Shown: positions 1 through 10,310, counted from the stretch's first letter. The stretch is 64,000 nt of DNA from Iamia sp963728655 (GCA_963728655.1 CAVSLD010000006.1:1054001-1118000), one strand, 5' to 3'. The notes: generated by a model not told the origin, from the sequence alone. Numbers and translations are program-made.

Positions 1-270
1 GGACCCATGAACCGCGGCGTCGAGATCGCCCCCGAGGTGGCCGACGACCCCCGCGCCGTCATCGTCGACCAGGTCCGCAACGGGGTCGCCGTCCGCATGG
101 CGGTCCTGTTCCGCCTGCTGGGCGCCGAGGCCCGGCCGTCCTCCGTCCCCCCCGCCCTCGCCGAGCCCTCCGACGGGGGCACGGAGGGCGGGGCCGACGC
201 CGACCCCGGCCCGGCGGGTGCCGGGACCGACGACCGCACCCCCGAGCCCGCCGAGGCGCCCCGTGGCTGA
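1..270 (+). CDS. pyrB: Aspartate carbamoyltransferase, C-terminal fragment
   Basis: This is the 3' end of a gene that enters the window in frame from position 1. The reading GPMNRGVEI followed by a D-x-R-A-x-I-x-x-Q-V-x-N-G-V-A-V-R-M-A-V-L helix is the characteristic C-terminus of aspartate carbamoyltransferase, which joins carbamoyl phosphate and aspartate in pyrimidine synthesis. After the normal end (LFRLLGAE) there is an extra tail of about 46 residues rich in Pro, Gly, Asp and Glu, which most family members lack. Its stop overlaps the GTG start of pyrC by 8 nt, so the two genes are probably translationally coupled. Identity rests on about 40 conserved residues plus the pyr neighbourhood. 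Confidence 0.85.
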   Translation, partial: GPMNRGVEIAPEVADDPRAVIVDQVRNGVAVRMAVLFRLLGAEARPSSVPPALAEPSDGGTEGGADADPGPAGAGTDDRTPEPAEAPRG

Positions 271-1543
271 GTCCCTGGTCCTCAAGGGCGGGCGCGTGGT
301 CGACGCCACCGGCGAGCGCACCGCCGACGTCGTCGTGGTCGACGGGCGCATCGCGGCGGTGGGCGCGGACCTCGACGGCGACCGCACCCTCGACGCCGGC
401 GGCTGCGTGGTCGCCCCCGGCCTGGTCGACCTGCACGCCCACCTGCGCCAGCCCGGCAAGGAGGAGGCCGAGACCATCGAGTCGGGCAGCCGCTGCGCCG
501 CCCTGGGCGGGTTCACCGCGGTGGTGGCCATGCCCAACACCACCCCGCCCATCGACTCCGCAGCCGTGGTGCGCGAGGTCCAGGAGCTGGCTCGCACCGC
601 GCTGTGCGCCGTCCACCCGTCGGGGGCCCTCACCGTCGACCGGGCCGGCGAGACCCTCGCACCGATGGGCGAGATGGCCGACCTCGGCGTCCGCCTCTTC
701 ACCGACGACGGCACCGGCGTGCAGGACGACCTGCTGATGCGCCGGGCCATGGAGTACGCCGTCGGACTGCCCCACGACGTGGTCCTGGCCCAGCACTGCG
801 AGAACGCCCGCCTGGCCGCGGGCGGGCACATGCACGAGGGGGAGTGGTCGTCGCGGCTCGGCATCGCCGGCCAGCCCCACGCGGCCGAGGAGGCGATGGT
901 CGCCCGTGACATCGCCCTGGCCCGCCTCACCGGTGCCCGCATCCACATGCAGCACATGTCCACCGCGGGGTCGGTGGCCATGATCGCCGAGGCCCGGGCG
1001 TCGGGGCTGGCCGTGAGCGCCGAGGCCACGCCCCACCACATGCTGCTCACCCACGCCGAGTGCGCCTCCTACGACCCGGTGTTCAAGGTCAACCCGCCGC
1101 TGCGCACCGCGGAGGACGTCGACGCCGTCCGGGCCGGGGTCGTGGCCGGCACCCTCGACGTCATCGCCACCGACCACGCCCCCCACACCCAGGACACCAA
1201 GGACGAGCCCTTCGACCAGGCCCCTCCCGGGATGCTGGGCCTGGAGTTCGCCCTCGGGGTGGCCCTCTCGGTGCTCGACCTGCCGCTGGGCGAGGTGCTG
1301 GCCCGCATGTCGTGGCGCCCCGCCGCGGTGGTGGGCCTGGCCGACCAGGGTGGCCCGGTCGCGGCCGGACGCCCGGCCGACCTCTGCGTCATCGACCCCA
1401 CCGCCACCTGGACCGTCGAGGCCGGCGCCACCGCCAGCCGCAGCCGCAACGTGCCCTACGTCGGACGCACCCTCACCGGCCGGGTCCGCCACACGCTCCG
1501 CGCCGGCGAGCCCGTCGTCGTCGACGGCTCCGCCCAGCGCTGA
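263..1543 (+). CDS. pyrC: Dihydroorotase
   Basis: Cyclises N-carbamoyl-aspartate to dihydroorotate in the cytoplasm (pyrimidine step 3). The 426-residue product has the amidohydrolase metal motif DLHAHLRQPG (H58 and H60), the substrate motif VAMPNTTPPID, and the late metal/catalytic motif ATDHAPH (D304, H306), followed by the typical PGMLGLE segment. The GTG at 263 is chosen because it gives the family-typical start AESLVLKGGRVVD; a longer reading from 218 would add low-complexity residues inside pyrB. It overlaps the pyrB stop. It belongs to the class I, bacterial stand-alone dihydroorotases commonly found next to pyrB. Confidence 0.95.
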   Translation: MAESLVLKGGRVVDATGERTADVVVVDGRIAAVGADLDGDRTLDAGGCVVAPGLVDLHAHLRQPGKEEAETIESGSRCAALGGFTAVVAMPNTTPPIDSAAVVREVQELARTALCAVHPSGALTVDRAGETLAPMGEMADLGVRLFTDDGTGVQDDLLMRRAMEYAVGLPHDVVLAQHCENARLAAGGHMHEGEWSSRLGIAGQPHAAEEAMVARDIALARLTGARIHMQHMSTAGSVAMIAEARASGLAVSAEATPHHMLLTHAECASYDPVFKVNPPLRTAEDVDAVRAGVVAGTLDVIATDHAPHTQDTKDEPFDQAPPGMLGLEFALGVALSVLDLPLGEVLARMSWRPAAVVGLADQGGPVAAGRPADLCVIDPTATWTVEAGATASRSRNVPYVGRTLTGRVRHTLRAGEPVVVDGSAQR

Positions 1544-1612
1544 CCGACCCGCCCCCGCCCCCCCCGTCCCGGCCCCATCCCGGCCCCACCCCAGCCGCGG
1601 CCCCCACCCCTG

Positions 1613-1664
1613 CGAACCGGCGCGGGATCTGGTCGTCCTGGCAACCAGATCGCGCACCACTTCG
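1613..1664. repeat. 52-bp interspersed palindrome, class B copy 1
   Basis: A near-perfect inverted repeat in the pyrC/alaX gap: outer arm CGAACCGG pairs imperfectly with CCACTTCG, and inner arm GATCTGGT pairs with ACCAGATC around a 10-nt loop. It aligns without gaps over 52 bp with copies at 12799, 22790 and 55921. This copy is the most diverged in the outer arms. The C-rich stretch just before it (about 1549-1610) holds no gene. Confidence 0.8.
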
Positions 1665-1698
1665 CCTCGGGGGGGCCGGTGGCGGGGCAGACTCAGGC

Positions 1699-2409
1699 AT
1701 GGCCACCGAGCTTCTGTACCTGCGCGACGCCGAGCTGCACGCCTTCGACGCCGAGGTCACCGCCGTCGACGACGAGGGGCGGCGGATCGCCCTGGACCGG
1801 ACCGCCTTCTACCCGACCGGCGGCGGCCAGCCCCACGACACCGGCACCCTGGCCGGGCTCGACGTCACCTCCGTGCGCAAGGAGGGCGAGGACGTGTGGC
1901 ACGCGGTCGGCGAGGGCGACCTGCCCGCCGTCGGCGAGCGGGTGTGGGGCGGCATCGACTGGGAGCGGCGCCACGCCCTCATGCGCACCCACACCGCCCT
2001 CCACATCCTCTGTGGCGTGATCTGGAACGAGTGGGGCGTGCCCGTCACCGGCGGGAACATGGAGCCGCTCTCGGCCCGCATGGACTTCGCCTTCGACCCG
2101 CTGCCCGAGGGCTTCGGGGCCCGGGTGGAGGACCTGGTCAACGTCGAGATCGCCGCCGACCGCCCCATCGAGGTGTCGTTCCTGCCCCGCGACGTGGCCG
2201 TGGAGGACGAGGACCTCATCCGCACCAAGGTGAGCCTCATCCCCGCCTCGGTGCCCGAGATCCGGGTGGTCGACATCGTGGGCCTCGACAAGCAGGCCGA
2301 CGGTGGCACCCACGTCCCGTCCACCGGCGCCGTCGGTCGGGTGCGGGTGGTCAAGACCGAGTCCAAGGGCAAGGGCAACAAGCGCATCCGCCTGGAGATC
2401 ACCGATTGA
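1699..2409 (+). CDS. AlaX-type alanyl-tRNA editing protein
   Basis: A 236-residue protein resembling the stand-alone editing domain of alanyl-tRNA synthetase (AlaX-M type), which hydrolyses mischarged Ser- or Gly-tRNA(Ala). Visible motifs are FYPTGGGQPHDTG near the N-terminus, the zinc motif HTALH (H98, H102) and the second metal motif near the C-terminus, GGTHVPSTG (H205). The position normally filled by the cysteine ligand of C-x3-H is Asp201 here (ADGGTH). The ATG at 1699 has no Shine-Dalgarno sequence and follows CAGACT by 5 nt, like other apparently leaderless genes in the window. It sits between pyrC and carA, where it has no obvious pathway role. Confidence 0.85.
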   Translation: MATELLYLRDAELHAFDAEVTAVDDEGRRIALDRTAFYPTGGGQPHDTGTLAGLDVTSVRKEGEDVWHAVGEGDLPAVGERVWGGIDWERRHALMRTHTALHILCGVIWNEWGVPVTGGNMEPLSARMDFAFDPLPEGFGARVEDLVNVEIAADRPIEVSFLPRDVAVEDEDLIRTKVSLIPASVPEIRVVDIVGLDKQADGGTHVPSTGAVGRVRVVKTESKGKGNKRIRLEITD

Positions 2410-2443
2410 GGCGCGGCCGGCGTCGGGACGCTCCGGGGTGGGC

Positions 2444-2452
2444 TGCTACGGT
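2444..2452 (+). promoter_or_regulatory. Extended -10 promoter of the carAB leader
   Basis: TGC followed by TACGGT forms an extended -10 (TGN-TANNNT) in the alaX-carA gap. It would place transcription start near 2459, just upstream of the PyrR-type RNA site. No good -35 is visible. Confidence 0.45.
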
Positions 2453-2470
2453 CGGCGCCTGACCGTGAAG

Positions 2471-2488
2471 CGGGTCCCGTGAGGCCCG
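2471..2488 (+). promoter_or_regulatory. PyrR-type RNA binding site
   Basis: A short hairpin with stem CGGG/CCCG encloses TCCCGTGAGG. This matches the core of the known PyrR recognition consensus (UCCNGNGAGG) exactly. PyrR is the UMP-responsive RNA-binding regulator of pyr operons. The site lies 6 nt upstream of the AGGAGA ribosome site (2495-2500) of the leader ORF. Assignment is by consensus match and by its place in front of carA. Confidence 0.75.
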
Positions 2489-2506
2489 AACGGCAGGAGA
2501 ACCCCC

Positions 2507-2581
2507 GTGAGCAACACCCCTGACGCCCTCTGCCGCCCGGCGGGGGGCTCTTTCGTGCCCGGCCCCGGCGGTCCGTCGTGA
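2507..2581 (+). CDS. carA leader peptide (24 codons)
   Basis: A small ORF too short for usual gene calling. GTG at 2507 follows AGGAGA with a 6-nt spacer and reads MSNTPDALCRPAGGSFVPGP, then GGPS and stop. The TGA (2579-2581) overlaps the GTG start of carA (GTGA), and carA itself has no good ribosome site, so carA translation is probably coupled to this ORF. The coding sequence contains an intrinsic-terminator hairpin. The peptide sequence is probably unimportant; the ORF seems to be a regulatory device placed between the PyrR site and carA. No homolog is known to me. Confidence 0.6.
   Translation: MSNTPDALCRPAGGSFVPGPGGPS
2525..2557 (+). terminator. Intrinsic terminator inside the carA leader ORF
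   Basis: A 10-bp stem GCCCTCTGCC / GGCGGGGGGC (two G-U pairs) with a 4-nt loop GCCC is followed at once by TCTTTCGTG. It has the form of a Rho-independent terminator or attenuator. It lies within the leader ORF, so translating ribosomes would be expected to melt it. Confidence 0.6.
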
Positions 2582-3692
2582 GCCGCCGCGACGTCCGCCC
2601 CGCGCTGCTGGTGCTGTCCGACGGCGAGGTGTTCGAGGGCGAGGCCCTCGGGGCCACCCCGCCCGGCGGCATCGCCACCGGGGAGGTGGTCTTCAACACG
2701 GTGCTCTCGGGCTACCAGGAGGTCATCTCCGACCCGTCCTACGCCGGGCAGGTGGTCACCTTCACCTACCCCCACATCGGCAACTACGGGACCACGGCGG
2801 CCGACGACGAGAGCGCCCGGCCCGCCTGCCGGGGCGTGATCGTCCGGGAGCCGGCCCGGCGCCGGTCCAGCTGGCGCAGCGACGCCGACCTCGACGCCTG
2901 GCTCCGGGGCCACGACGTGCCCGCGGTGGGTGGCATCGACACCCGCCGCCTCACCCGCCACATCCGCGACCGCGGCGCCGTCCCCGGGGCCTTCGGGCCC
3001 CTCGGCGAGGCACCCGACGGCACCACCGTCGACGAGGCCGCCCTCCGGGCCGCGGCGGCGGCCGAGCCCGGCACCGAGGGCGTCGACCTGGTCGCCCAGG
3101 TCACCACGGCCGAGCCCTACACGGTGGGCGACGGCCCCCACCGGGTGGTGGCCTACGACTTCGGCATCAAGACCACGATCCTCCGCCACCTCTCGGGGAT
3201 CGCCACCGTCGAGGTGGTGCCCGCGTCGACGCCGGCCGAGGCCGTCCTCGCCCGCCGGCCCGACGGCGTGTTCCTCTCCAACGGCCCGGGCGACCCCGCC
3301 ACCGTCCCCTACGCCGTCGAGGCGGTGGGCGCCCTGGTGGGGGAGGTGCCGCTGTTCGGCATCTGCCTGGGCAACCAGCTCCTGGGCCGGGCCGTCGGGG
3401 CCAAGACGGTCAAGCTGCCCTTCGGCCACCACGGCGGCAACCACCCCGTCCGCGACGTGCGCACCGGCCGCATCGACATCACGAGCCAGAACCACAGCTT
3501 CGCGGTCGACGCGGGCTCGCTGCCCGACGGCGCGGCCCTGACCCACGTGAACCTCAACGACGGGGTGTGCGAGGGCTTCGCCCTGCCCGCCGAGCGGGCC
3601 TTCGCCGTGCAGCACCACCCCGAGGCCGGACCCGGACCCCACGACGCGGCCCACCTCTTCACCGCCTTCGACGAGCTGATGGGAGGCCGCTG

Positions 3693-3693
<1 letters not shown>
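2578..3693 (+). CDS. carA: Carbamoyl-phosphate synthase small (glutaminase) subunit
   Basis: Supplies ammonia from glutamine to CarB for carbamoyl phosphate, used for both pyrimidines and arginine. The 371-residue product has the CarA N-terminal domain (FNTVLSGYQEVISDPSYAGQ) and a C-terminal class I glutamine amidotransferase domain with nucleophile Cys263 in FGICLGNQ and the catalytic pair His347/Glu349 in QHHPEAGPG. The usual CLGHQ motif reads CLGNQ (Asn266). The GTG at 2578 is taken because the protein begins with the family-typical ALLVLSDGEVFEGEALG and because of the GTGA overlap with the leader ORF. It ends in TGATG overlap with carB, forming one operon. Confidence 0.95.
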
Positions 3694-7061
<3,368 letters not shown>

Positions 7062-7070
7062 CCCGACAGC

Positions 7071-7122
7071 CGAACCTTGTACGGAAGTCGCCGCATGTGG
7101 CGTGGTTCCGGACGACGTTCGG
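7071..7122. repeat. Interspersed palindrome, class A copy 1
   Basis: An imperfect inverted repeat in the carB-pyrD gap. Its ends are CGAAC and GTTCG and its inner arms are CGGAA/TTCCG, with a CCGCATGTGG centre. It aligns with copies at 7133 and 16838. Confidence 0.75.
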
Positions 7123-7132
7123 GATGGAGGCC

Positions 7133-7185
7133 CCAATCTTGGACGGAAGTTCCCCGCATGTGGCGTGGTTCCGTCCAACGTTCGG
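7133..7185. repeat. Interspersed palindrome, class A copy 2
   Basis: A second class A copy directly downstream of the first, in the same orientation. It contains the perfect 10-bp arms TTGGACGGAA (7139) and TTCCGTCCAA (7169). Its right end CGTTCGG runs straight into the ribosome site GGAGGAG of pyrD, so the element could influence pyrD translation. Confidence 0.75.
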
Positions 7186-7194
7186 AGGAGACGC

Positions 7195-8151
7195 GTGCTG
7201 AGGGGTCGGGGGCGACGGGACGACGACCTGCCGGCGTGCGCCATGGAGGTCGCGGTGGGGTCGGTCCGGCTCCCGTCGCCGGTGATGACGGCGTCGGGCA
7301 CCGCCGGCCACGGCGCCGAGCTGGCGGCCTACCAGGACCTGGGCGCCCTGGGTGCGGTGGTCGTGAAGTCCCTCTCGGCCGACCCGTGGCCCGGCAACCC
7401 CGCCCCCCGGGTGCACGCGGCGGCGGCCGGCATGCTCAACAGCGTGGGGCTCCAGGGCCCCGGCGTGGCCGCCTGGCGGGCCGACGACCTGCCCGTCCTG
7501 GCCGCCACCGGCGCCCGGGTGGTGGCCAGCATCTGGGGCCGCTCGGTCGACGACTACCGGCGGGCGGCCGAGGCCCTCGCCGGCGTCGGACCCGAGGTGG
7601 TGGCCGTCGAGGTCAACCTGTCGTGTCCCAACACCGAGGCCGGGCGCGACCTCTTCGCCCACGACCCCGAGGCCACCGCCGCGGTGCTGGCCGCCACCAC
7701 CGCCTGCGACCGCCCCCGCTGGGCCAAGCTCAGCCCCAACACGCCCCGCGTGGTCGAGGTGGCCGAGGCCGCGGCCGGGGCCGGGGCCGAGGCCGTGACC
7801 CTGGTCAACACCGTGATGGGCATGGCCATCGACCCCGAGACCCGCACCTACCGCCTGGGCGCGGGGGAGCGGGGCGGGGGGCTGTCCGGCGCGGCGATCC
7901 ACCCCGTCGCCGTGCGCATCGTCCACGACGTGCACCGCGCCCTCCCCGACCTGGTGATCATCGGGGTCGGAGGGGTCACCGACGCGCCCACCGCGGCCGA
8001 GCTGCTGCTCGCCGGGGCGGTCGCGGTGCAGGTGGGGACGGCCACCTTCGCCGACCCGAGGGCTCCCTCACGGGTGCACCTCGACCTGGAACACTGGTGC
8101 CGCGCTCGGGGGATCCCGGCCGTGGCCGAGCTCACCGGAGGCCTGAGATGA
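7195..8151 (+). CDS. pyrD: Dihydroorotate dehydrogenase, class 1-like
   Basis: Oxidises dihydroorotate to orotate using FMN. The 318-residue protein has MEVAVGSVRLPSPVMTASGT at the start of the TIM barrel and VNLSCPNTEAG with catalytic Cys144, as in class 1 (cytosolic) enzymes. The C-terminal FMN-phosphate motif reads GVGGVTDAPTAAELLLAGA. The GTG at 7195 has a GGAGGAG site; the internal ATG at 7243 is an alternative. The Cys type suggests subclass 1B, which normally pairs with PyrK, but no pyrK gene is present in this window. It overlaps pyrF by ATGA. Confidence 0.93.
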   Translation: MLRGRGRRDDDLPACAMEVAVGSVRLPSPVMTASGTAGHGAELAAYQDLGALGAVVVKSLSADPWPGNPAPRVHAAAAGMLNSVGLQGPGVAAWRADDLPVLAATGARVVASIWGRSVDDYRRAAEALAGVGPEVVAVEVNLSCPNTEAGRDLFAHDPEATAAVLAATTACDRPRWAKLSPNTPRVVEVAEAAAGAGAEAVTLVNTVMGMAIDPETRTYRLGAGERGGGLSGAAIHPVAVRIVHDVHRALPDLVIIGVGGVTDAPTAAELLLAGAVAVQVGTATFADPRAPSRVHLDLEHWCRARGIPAVAELTGGLR

Positions 8152-8864
8152 CCACATCCACCACCTCTCCCGAGGTCGACGAGGCCGTGCGCAGCCGCCT
8201 GGCGCTGGTCCTCGACCTCGACGACATGGTCGAGGCGACCCGCCTGGCCCGGGAGATGCGGCCCTGGTTCGGGGTGGCCAAGGTGGGCCTCGAGCTCTAC
8301 AGCGCGGTCGGCCCCGACGTCATCGCCCCCCTCCGCGACCTGGGCTACGAGGTGTTCGTCGACCTCAAGCTGCACGACATCCCCACCACGGTGCACAAGG
8401 CCTCGAAGGTCCTCGGGGCGTTGGGCGCGTCCTACGTCACCATGCACGCCTTCGGCGGCCGCGACATGCTGCGCGCCGGCGACCAGGGCCTGCGCGAGGG
8501 GGCCCGGGCGGCCGACCTGCCCGAGCCCACCTCGCTGGCGGTCACCATCCTCACCAGCGACACCGGCGCCCCGTCCCACATCCTGGGCAAGCGCCTCACC
8601 GTGGCCATGGAGGCCGGCTGCGGGGGCGTGGTGTGCGCCGCCGACGACCTCGAGGAGGCCCGCACCTTCGCCCCCGCGATGGTCAAGGCCGTGCCGGGCA
8701 TCCGCCTCCCCGGCGACGACGTCCACGACCAGAAGCGCTCGGCCACGCCCGGCGAGGCGGCCGCCGCAGGGGCCGACCTGCTGGTCGTGGGGCGCACCGT
8801 GACCGCGGCCGAGGACCGTCCCGCGGCCGCCGCCGCGGTGGCCGCCGCGGTCGCCGCCGCCTGA
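8148..8864 (+). CDS. pyrF: Orotidine 5'-phosphate decarboxylase
   Basis: Converts OMP to UMP, the last step of UMP synthesis. The 238-residue TIM-barrel protein carries the signature DLKLHDIPTTV with the catalytic Lys74 and Asp77, an upstream ALVLDLDDM strand with the first catalytic Asp, and a phosphate loop VVGRTVTAAED near the C-terminus. Its ATG overlaps the pyrD stop (ATGA). The length matches the group I bacterial family. It is the last gene of the carA-carB-pyrD-pyrF run; a new promoter lies just downstream in front of mihF. Confidence 0.96.
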   Translation: MTTSTTSPEVDEAVRSRLALVLDLDDMVEATRLAREMRPWFGVAKVGLELYSAVGPDVIAPLRDLGYEVFVDLKLHDIPTTVHKASKVLGALGASYVTMHAFGGRDMLRAGDQGLREGARAADLPEPTSLAVTILTSDTGAPSHILGKRLTVAMEAGCGGVVCAADDLEEARTFAPAMVKAVPGIRLPGDDVHDQKRSATPGEAAAAGADLLVVGRTVTAAEDRPAAAAAVAAAVAAA

Positions 8865-8887
8865 CCCGCGACCGCCTGGTGTGGCGT

Positions 8888-8921
8888 TTGACACGTCCGA
8901 CGGGGTGCGCAGGGGTAGGGT
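8888..8921 (+). promoter_or_regulatory. Promoter of mihF
   Basis: TTGACA (8888-8893) and TAGGGT (8916-8921) lie upstream of mihF with a long 22-nt spacing. The -10 ends 6 nt before the ATG, implying a leaderless transcript. The -10 assignment is firmer than the -35 pairing. Confidence 0.5.
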
Positions 8922-8927
8922 CAGCAC

Positions 8928-9242
8928 ATGCCACAGCCCCCACAACTGACGCCCGAGCAGCGGGAAGCCGCGCTGGCCAAGGCCGCCGCGGCGCGGAAGG
9001 CCCGGGCCGAGCTCAAGGAGAAGCTCAAGATGGGCTCCCTCAGCCTCTCCGAGGTCCTCGGACAGGCCGACGGGGATGCCATCGTGGGCAAGACCAAGGT
9101 GCTCGCCGTGCTCGAGTCCCTCCCCGGCGTCGGCAAGGTCAAGGCCCGCCGCACCATGGAGGACATCGGCATCGCCGAGAGCCGGACCCTCAAGGGCCTC
9201 GGCGCCCAGCAGCGCAAGTCGCTGCTCGACGCCTTCGCCTGA
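8928..9242 (+). CDS. mihF: Integration host factor, actinobacterial (mIHF) type
   Basis: A 104-residue nucleoid-associated DNA-binding protein. The N-terminal helix is Ala/Lys rich and opens with PPQLTPEQREAALAKA. It is followed by the helix-two turns-helix region LPGVGKVKARRTMEDIGIAE and the ending GLGAQQRKSLL typical of the mycobacterial IHF family, which is unrelated to HU/IHF of enterobacteria. In actinobacteria this gene normally sits before gmk and rpoZ; here a cytidylate-kinase-like gene follows. There is no ribosome site before the ATG, which fits leaderless initiation. Confidence 0.93.
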   Translation: MPQPPQLTPEQREAALAKAAAARKARAELKEKLKMGSLSLSEVLGQADGDAIVGKTKVLAVLESLPGVGKVKARRTMEDIGIAESRTLKGLGAQQRKSLLDAFA

Positions 9243-9308
9243 CCCCCGGCTCGCCCCACCCGACCCGCACCGGTCCCGCCGCGCCCCACCCGGCGCCGGG
9301 GGGCTGAC

Positions 9309-9833
9309 GTGCTGGTCACCATCTCCGGCCTCCCCGGCTCGGGCACCAGCACCCTGGCCCGCCGGGTGGCCGACGCCCTCGCCCTCGACCACCTCGACGG
9401 GGGCCAGGTCTTCCGGTCCATGGCGGCCGAGCAGGACGTGGGCCTGGCCGCCTTCGGGGCCCGGGCCGAGTCCGACCCTGCCATCGACCTCGAGCTCGAC
9501 GCCCGCCTGGCCGGGCGGGGGGCCGCCGGCGACGTGGTGCTCGAGTCCCGCCTGGCGGGGTGGATCGCCACCCACGAGGGCCTGGCCGCCCTGCGGGTGT
9601 GGGTGGCCTGCGACGCCGACGAGCGGGCCCGGCGGGTGGCCGGGCGCGAGGGCACCGACCCGGACCGGGCCCGAGGCGAGAACGACGCCCGCGAGGCCAG
9701 CGAGGCCCAGCGCTACCGGTCCTACTACGGCATCGACATCGCCGACCTGGCGCCCTACGACCTCGTCCTCGACTCCACCGCCACCGACGTGGCCACCCTC
9801 GTCGAGCGGGTCGTGGGCGCGGCCCGGGCCTGA
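9309..9833 (+). CDS. Archaeal-type cytidylate kinase-like protein
   Basis: A 174-residue P-loop kinase whose layout matches the archaeal cytidylate kinase family, not guanylate kinase: ITISGLPGSGTSTLA at the N-terminus, LDHLDGGQVFRSMAAEQ, DLELDARLAG, VVLESRLAGWI, a lid segment VAGREGTDPDRARG, then EASEAQRYRSYYGIDIADL. It likely phosphorylates CMP/dCMP. In the P-loop the invariant Lys is replaced by Thr13 (GSGTST). It occupies the slot between mihF and rpoZ where gmk is normally found. The GTG start has no strong ribosome site. Substrate is inferred from family resemblance only. Confidence 0.8.
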   Translation: MLVTISGLPGSGTSTLARRVADALALDHLDGGQVFRSMAAEQDVGLAAFGARAESDPAIDLELDARLAGRGAAGDVVLESRLAGWIATHEGLAALRVWVACDADERARRVAGREGTDPDRARGENDAREASEAQRYRSYYGIDIADLAPYDLVLDSTATDVATLVERVVGAARA

Positions 9834-9885
9834 TCGGCGGGGGCCGGGCCCACCCGGGCGTTCGCGCTCGACGGCGCCGACCCTG

Positions 9886-9891
9886 TAGCGT
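9886..9891 (+). promoter_or_regulatory. -10 box of rpoZ
   Basis: TAGCGT, with TTCGCG (9861) as a weak -35 at 19-nt spacing, would start transcription near 9898. This leaves a short 5' UTR with a GAGGA ribosome site before rpoZ. Confidence 0.35.
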
Positions 9892-9931
9892 GGTCTGTCG
9901 CCCACGCACGACCCGACTCGAGGACGCACCG

Positions 9932-10276
9932 ATGAGCTGGCAGCACGACACGATGATGAACCCGGCCATCGAGGAGCTCACGACCCGCGCCGAGGAGTCC
10001 AAGTTCAAGCTGGTCACCCTGGGCGCCACCCGGGCCCGGCAGATCAACTCCTACTTCGGCCAGCTGGGCGAGGGCCTGGGCACCCTGGTCCCGCCGCAGG
10101 TCACCAGCGTGGCCCGCAAGCCGCTGTCGATCGCCTTCGAGGAGATCGCGGCCGACAAGATCGTCCCCGTCGACCCTCCCACCGAGGAGGAGCTGGCCGA
10201 GGCCGCCGCGGCCGAGGCCGCCGCGGCCGCCGACGCCGCCGCCCTCGAGGCGGAGCAGGGCGACGGCGCCAGCTGA
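9932..10276 (+). CDS. rpoZ: RNA polymerase omega subunit
   Basis: Small subunit that helps assemble RNA polymerase around beta'. The 114-residue product contains the omega fold: NPAIEELTTRAEESKFKLV, then GATRARQINSYFGQLG, and RKPLSIAFEEIAADKI, the conserved segment seen in actinobacterial RpoZ. A C-terminal tail of about 25 residues is almost all Ala, Glu and Asp. The ATG at 9932 has a GAGGA site; an internal ATG at 9953 is possible. It lies between the cytidylate-kinase-like gene and coaBC, as in most actinobacteria apart from the gmk replacement. Confidence 0.93.
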   Translation: MSWQHDTMMNPAIEELTTRAEESKFKLVTLGATRARQINSYFGQLGEGLGTLVPPQVTSVARKPLSIAFEEIAADKIVPVDPPTEEELAEAAAAEAAAAADAAALEAEQGDGAS

Positions 10277-10310
10277 CGTTCGCGTCGGCCGTCCCGACGC
10301 TGCTGTCCCC

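Noticed and set aside
59..1660. A 533-codon minus-strand frame opposite pyrC
   Set aside because: Same cause; pyrC has clear motifs on the plus strand.
7071..7185. Two palindromes in tandem considered as a start of a CRISPR array
   Set aside because: Only two units, no unique spacers of constant length, no cas genes.
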